DNA from: an uncultured archaeon
GTDB lineage: Archaea; Thermoproteota; Nitrososphaeria; Nitrososphaerales; CALBXV01
DNA: 9,317 nucleotides
Direction of reading: 5' to 3'
NCBI GenBank assembly: GCA_937890045.1
Contig: CALBXV010000517.1
Location: 1-9,317 of the forward strand
Shown: in pieces, positions 7,474 through 9,317 of the stretch
Layout: the number at the start of each line of letters is the position of its first letter
How positions within the stretch are numbered: the stretch's first letter is position 1
The notes under the pieces: model-generated
The model's input: only the letters and a program-made list of their open reading frames with translations
The model's database searches: none
Told to the model about the DNA's origin: nothing
Position numbers and translations under genes: made by a program

Positions 7474-7567
7474 GACACGCTCAGCGTCGATTGCAGACGT
7501 TATTATTGAAAAGACATACCCAGGTGTTCACCAAATAACAGTGTCTCAAATCGACGCTAAGCGTGTC
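7474..7567 (+). other. G+C-rich 94-base inverted-repeat element, possible structured RNA
   Basis: The element begins 2 bases after the cobT-like stop. Its 19-base arms, GACACGCTCAGCGTCGATT (7474-7492) and AATCGACGCTAAGCGTGTC (7549-7567), pair at 18 of 19 positions (one C-A mismatch). Inside the arms, AGAC (7495-7498) can pair with GTCT (7543-7546), and GTTATT (7499-7504) with AATAAC (7534-7539). The tip contains GGTGTTCACC. The element is about 46% G+C (43 of 94 bases) in a window near 30%. No U-run follows, so it is not a simple terminator. Protein-coding use is unlikely (no ribosome site). It may be an mRNA 3'-end stabiliser, a small RNA or a protein-binding site. Confidence 0.55.
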
Positions 7568-7576
7568 TATAAGTTC

Positions 7577-7624
7577 TTGTTTTATAAGGGTTTACACACA
7601 ATCGGCATACTCCTTATAAAACAA
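7577..7624 (+). other. 13-bp perfect hairpin upstream of the cobS promoter
   Basis: TTGTTTTATAAGG (7577-7589) pairs perfectly with CCTTATAAAACAA (7612-7624) around a 22-base loop. The right arm is part of the block conserved upstream of the cobT-like gene. The left arm is not conserved there. The left side also carries AAGGGTTTA, shared with the hsp20 terminator stem. No U-tract follows, so a terminator role is doubtful. It could contribute to ending cobT transcripts or be a DNA operator. Confidence 0.45.
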
Positions 7625-7715
7625 TGACTTACAATATCACTTTTTCCTTGACTTTTTAAGAGGAATTCTCTATAATGGTAGTATGTTAAATAAATAATTG
7701 AGAGGATATTATATT
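7609..7715 (+). promoter_or_regulatory. Promoter and leader of the cobS-like gene (copy 2 of the duplicated control region)
   Basis: The -35 element TTGACT (7648-7653) and perfect -10 element TATAAT (7671-7676) are 17 bases apart, followed by GGTAGTAT over the likely start. The upstream block ACTCCTTATAAAACAA (from 7609), the TTTTTCCTTGACT run and AATTGAGA near the ribosome site all sit at exactly the same distances from the ATG as in the cobT copy. The ribosome site is AGAGGA (7701-7706), 9 bases before ATG 7716. Confidence 0.85.
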
Positions 7716-8996
7716 ATGAAGCAATATGAATTAGAATCCACACCGGCTAAACGAGCATTCAAATCTGAAATCGAAAGGTTATATGGAGACAAAACCTTTA
7801 CCGTAAATGAAGGGAAAGCTGCTTTAAAATCTGCTGGATATCCAGAAGCAAAATGGGATTCAATATATCTTGTTTTGAGAAAAGCATGTAATGTTGGGAG
7901 AGGAACTTATTCTATTTCTCAGCTAGGAAATAATGCTACTCCAGATGATGATATGAAAGAATCAAAAAAAGATATCCTTAAAAAAGATTTAAAAATCATC
8001 GAAGATTTTGAAGCAGAAGTGGATAATGTTCCAGTTCCAACACCTGTTGTTAAGGAATCTAAAAAGATCCCAAATACTGTAATGAATCTCATTCCCGAAA
8101 AAAATCCCCAATATGTTACATGGGGACATTTTAAAGACATTAGAACGGTTATAAAAAGTGAAATCTTTTATCCCATTTTTGTTACCGGTCTTTCAGGGAA
8201 CGGAAAAACTTCTATGATTCATGAAGTATGTGCTAAACTGAAGCGTGATTTAATTCGTATCAATATTACAGTTGAAACGGATGAAGATGACCTCTTGGGT
8301 GGGTTTCGACTGGTTGATGGTGAAACGGTCTGGCAGGATGGCCCATTGGTTGTAGCCATGAAACAAGGTGCGATCGCACTTATTGATGAAGTTGATTTGG
8401 CTTCTCATAAGATTATGTGTCTCCAACCTATTATGGAAGGGCAACCGATTTATCTGAAAAAGATAAATGAAGTGGTTTATCCTGCAAAGGGTTTTAACAT
8501 TGTTGCAACAGCAAATACAAAAGGTAAAGGTTCCGAAGATGGTCGTTTTATGGGAACTAATATCTTGAATGAAGCATTTCTTGATAGGTTCTCTGCAACT
8601 TTTTATCAAGAATATCCTTCTCCAGCAGCAGAAGCAAAGATTTTGAAGAAGCAGTTTTCTTTGTATGAAATAGAAGAAGATGGTTTTGTTGATAACCTGG
8701 TCAAATGGGCAGATGTTATTCGCAGGTCTTTCAAGGAAGGTGCGGTTGATGAGATCATTACAACCCGCAGATTGATTGATATAACAAAATCATTTTCTAT
8801 CTTTCACGACAGGATGAAATCAGTAGTGATGTGTCTTGAAAGGTTTGATGATGAAACCCGTGAATCATTTGTTGACTTTTATACAAAAGTTGATGCGGGT
8901 GTTTCAATAGAGGACTTGATGAATGAAGAATCCGAATCATTTAATGAAGAAGATGAAAAGGTTGAAGAAAAGGAAGAAGATAATGTTCCGTTTTAG
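7716..8996 (+). CDS. cobS: CobS-like AAA+ ATPase (MoxR/CbbQ group)
   Basis: The start is ATG 7716, placed after AGAGGA; an upstream in-frame TTG lies before that site. The product is 426 residues. Residues 1-70 form a small basic domain with a winged-helix-like pattern (YGDKTFTVNEGKAALKSAGY). A charged linker runs to about 125. The ATPase core has Walker A GLSGNGKTS (158-166), LLGGFRLVDGETVWQDGPLV (193-212) typical of CobS/MoxR pre-sensor inserts, Walker B ALIDEVD (D224/E225), sensor 1 ATANT (N267), an arginine-finger candidate R291 in LDRFSA, and TTRR (349-352) near sensor 2. It ends in a Glu-rich tail with EEDNVPF. MoxR-type rings couple ATP use to partner VWA proteins, here almost certainly the CobT-like protein upstream. 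CobS is frequent in marine T4-like phages, but a role in vitamin B12 synthesis is not shown by this sequence. Confidence 0.93.
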   Translation: MKQYELESTPAKRAFKSEIERLYGDKTFTVNEGKAALKSAGYPEAKWDSIYLVLRKACNVGRGTYSISQLGNNATPDDDMKESKKDILKKDLKIIEDFEAEVDNVPVPTPVVKESKKIPNTVMNLIPEKNPQYVTWGHFKDIRTVIKSEIFYPIFVTGLSGNGKTSMIHEVCAKLKRDLIRINITVETDEDDLLGGFRLVDGETVWQDGPLVVAMKQGAIALIDEVDLASHKIMCLQPIMEGQPIYLKKINEVVYPAKGFNIVATANTKGKGSEDGRFMGTNILNEAFLDRFSATFYQEYPSPAAEAKILKKQFSLYEIEEDGFVDNLVKWADVIRRSFKEGAVDEIITTRRLIDITKSFSIFHDRMKSVVMCLERFDDETRESFVDFYTKVDAGVSIEDLMNEESESFNEEDEKVEEKEEDNVPF

Positions 8997-9317
8997 TTTG
9001 ATTTTAGTTTTGTTATGTTATAGTCCTGCTTCTGCTTTTGTGGAACAGGATTGTGACATAATGAAAAATAAGGACGATAGTATATCACTTGGTTTCAAAG
9101 TTGGTGGTTTACTTTGGGGAGTTGGCCCCGAAATCTCTTTTAGAAATTATTTTGGAGTCAATTGGAGAGGGAATATTCAATACATGATAGCCGAATATCA
9201 AGAATTGTGTTCCCGATATAACACAGGAAGAATTTCTAAGGAGAAATATGATAAAGAAATTAAAACTATTATAGAAAGAAGTAGGAGGTATGAGATGGAA
9301 GTAGCAGAACATTTTAG
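8983..9317 (+). CDS. Exported protein of unknown function, C-terminus beyond window
   Basis: An ATG at 8983 opens a frame that runs to the window edge without a stop (111 residues seen). It overlaps the last 14 bases of the cobS-like gene in another frame and has AGGAAG (8971-8976) 6 bases upstream inside that gene. Residues 1-18 are a Sec signal peptide: MFRF, a Leu/Val-rich core, then P15-A-S-A18 before F19. The residue before C12 is Leu, which argues against a lipobox. The mature part has a Gly/aromatic-rich stretch (GFKVGGLLWGVGPE, 37-50; NYFGVNWRGN, 55-64), then a charged helical region (from about 68) with EYQELCSRYNTG. I recognise no family. Overlap with cobS suggests shared transcription and coupled translation. 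Confidence 0.75.
   Translation, partial: MFRFSLILVLLCYSPASAFVEQDCDIMKNKDDSISLGFKVGGLLWGVGPEISFRNYFGVNWRGNIQYMIAEYQELCSRYNTGRISKEKYDKEIKTIIERSRRYEMEVAEHF

Noticed and set aside
7472..7627. A 51-codon open frame (ATG directly after the cobT stop) covering both hairpins.
   Set aside because: It has no ribosome site, runs into the conserved cobS control block, and its codons are largely dictated by the inverted-repeat arms. Structure explains the region better than coding.
7686..7699. TTAAATAAATAATT resembling a T4 late promoter (TATAAATA).
   Set aside because: It lacks the exact TATAAATA core and lies between the cobS start point and ribosome site, in an AT-rich stretch conserved with the cobT leader.
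9109..9312. Minus-strand open frame near the window end.
   Set aside because: It is antisense to the signal-peptide gene, which has a ribosome site and a recognisable signal sequence. The antisense product has no recognisable feature.

Overview
This window reads as part of an AT-rich (about 30% G+C by eye) T4-like myovirus genome, probably from an aquatic phage. Three things point there. A gp47-like nuclease subunit (3' end only) and a complete gp46-like SMC-type ATPase lie in the T4 order. A small heat-shock protein and a CobT-like/CobS-like pair, both typical of marine T4-like phages, follow downstream. All genes are on the + strand, tightly packed and preceded by good Shine-Dalgarno sites. 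The host cannot be named from this sequence.

Region 1 (1-4480) is one compact co-directional cluster with stop/start overlaps or gaps of a few bases: gp47-like C-terminus, a QueD/PTPS-like T-fold protein, a GT-B glycosyltransferase, gp46-like ATPase with zinc hook, a two-helix membrane protein, an exported PDZ-like protein, an FmdB-type zinc ribbon, and a 54-residue membrane-anchored or exported peptide. gp46 and gp47 together make the Rad50/Mre11-type complex that resects DNA ends for recombination-dependent replication. Two enzyme-like genes sit between its subunits.

Region 2 (4481-5025) is a single-gene unit: a near-consensus sigma70-type promoter, an Hsp20 chaperone gene, and a 15-bp hairpin terminator. 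A 12-bp inverted repeat brackets the promoter's -10 element.

Region 3 (5026-9317) holds the CobT-like VWA protein, the CobS-like AAA+ ATPase, and the start of a signal-peptide gene overlapping the end of cobS. The CobT-like protein also has an HEIGH zinc-protease motif near its N-terminus. The two large genes are each preceded by a homologous, gap-free promoter/leader of 107 bases, so they appear to be two separately promoted but co-regulated units. Between them lies a G+C-rich 94-base inverted-repeat element that can fold into a long hairpin, followed by a second 13-bp hairpin. The pair is better read as a MoxR/VWA-type remodelling system with a possible protease activity than as a cobalt chelatase, because no CobN is present here and the HExxH motif has no role in chelation. 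No tRNA, CRISPR array, insertion sequence or integrase is visible.
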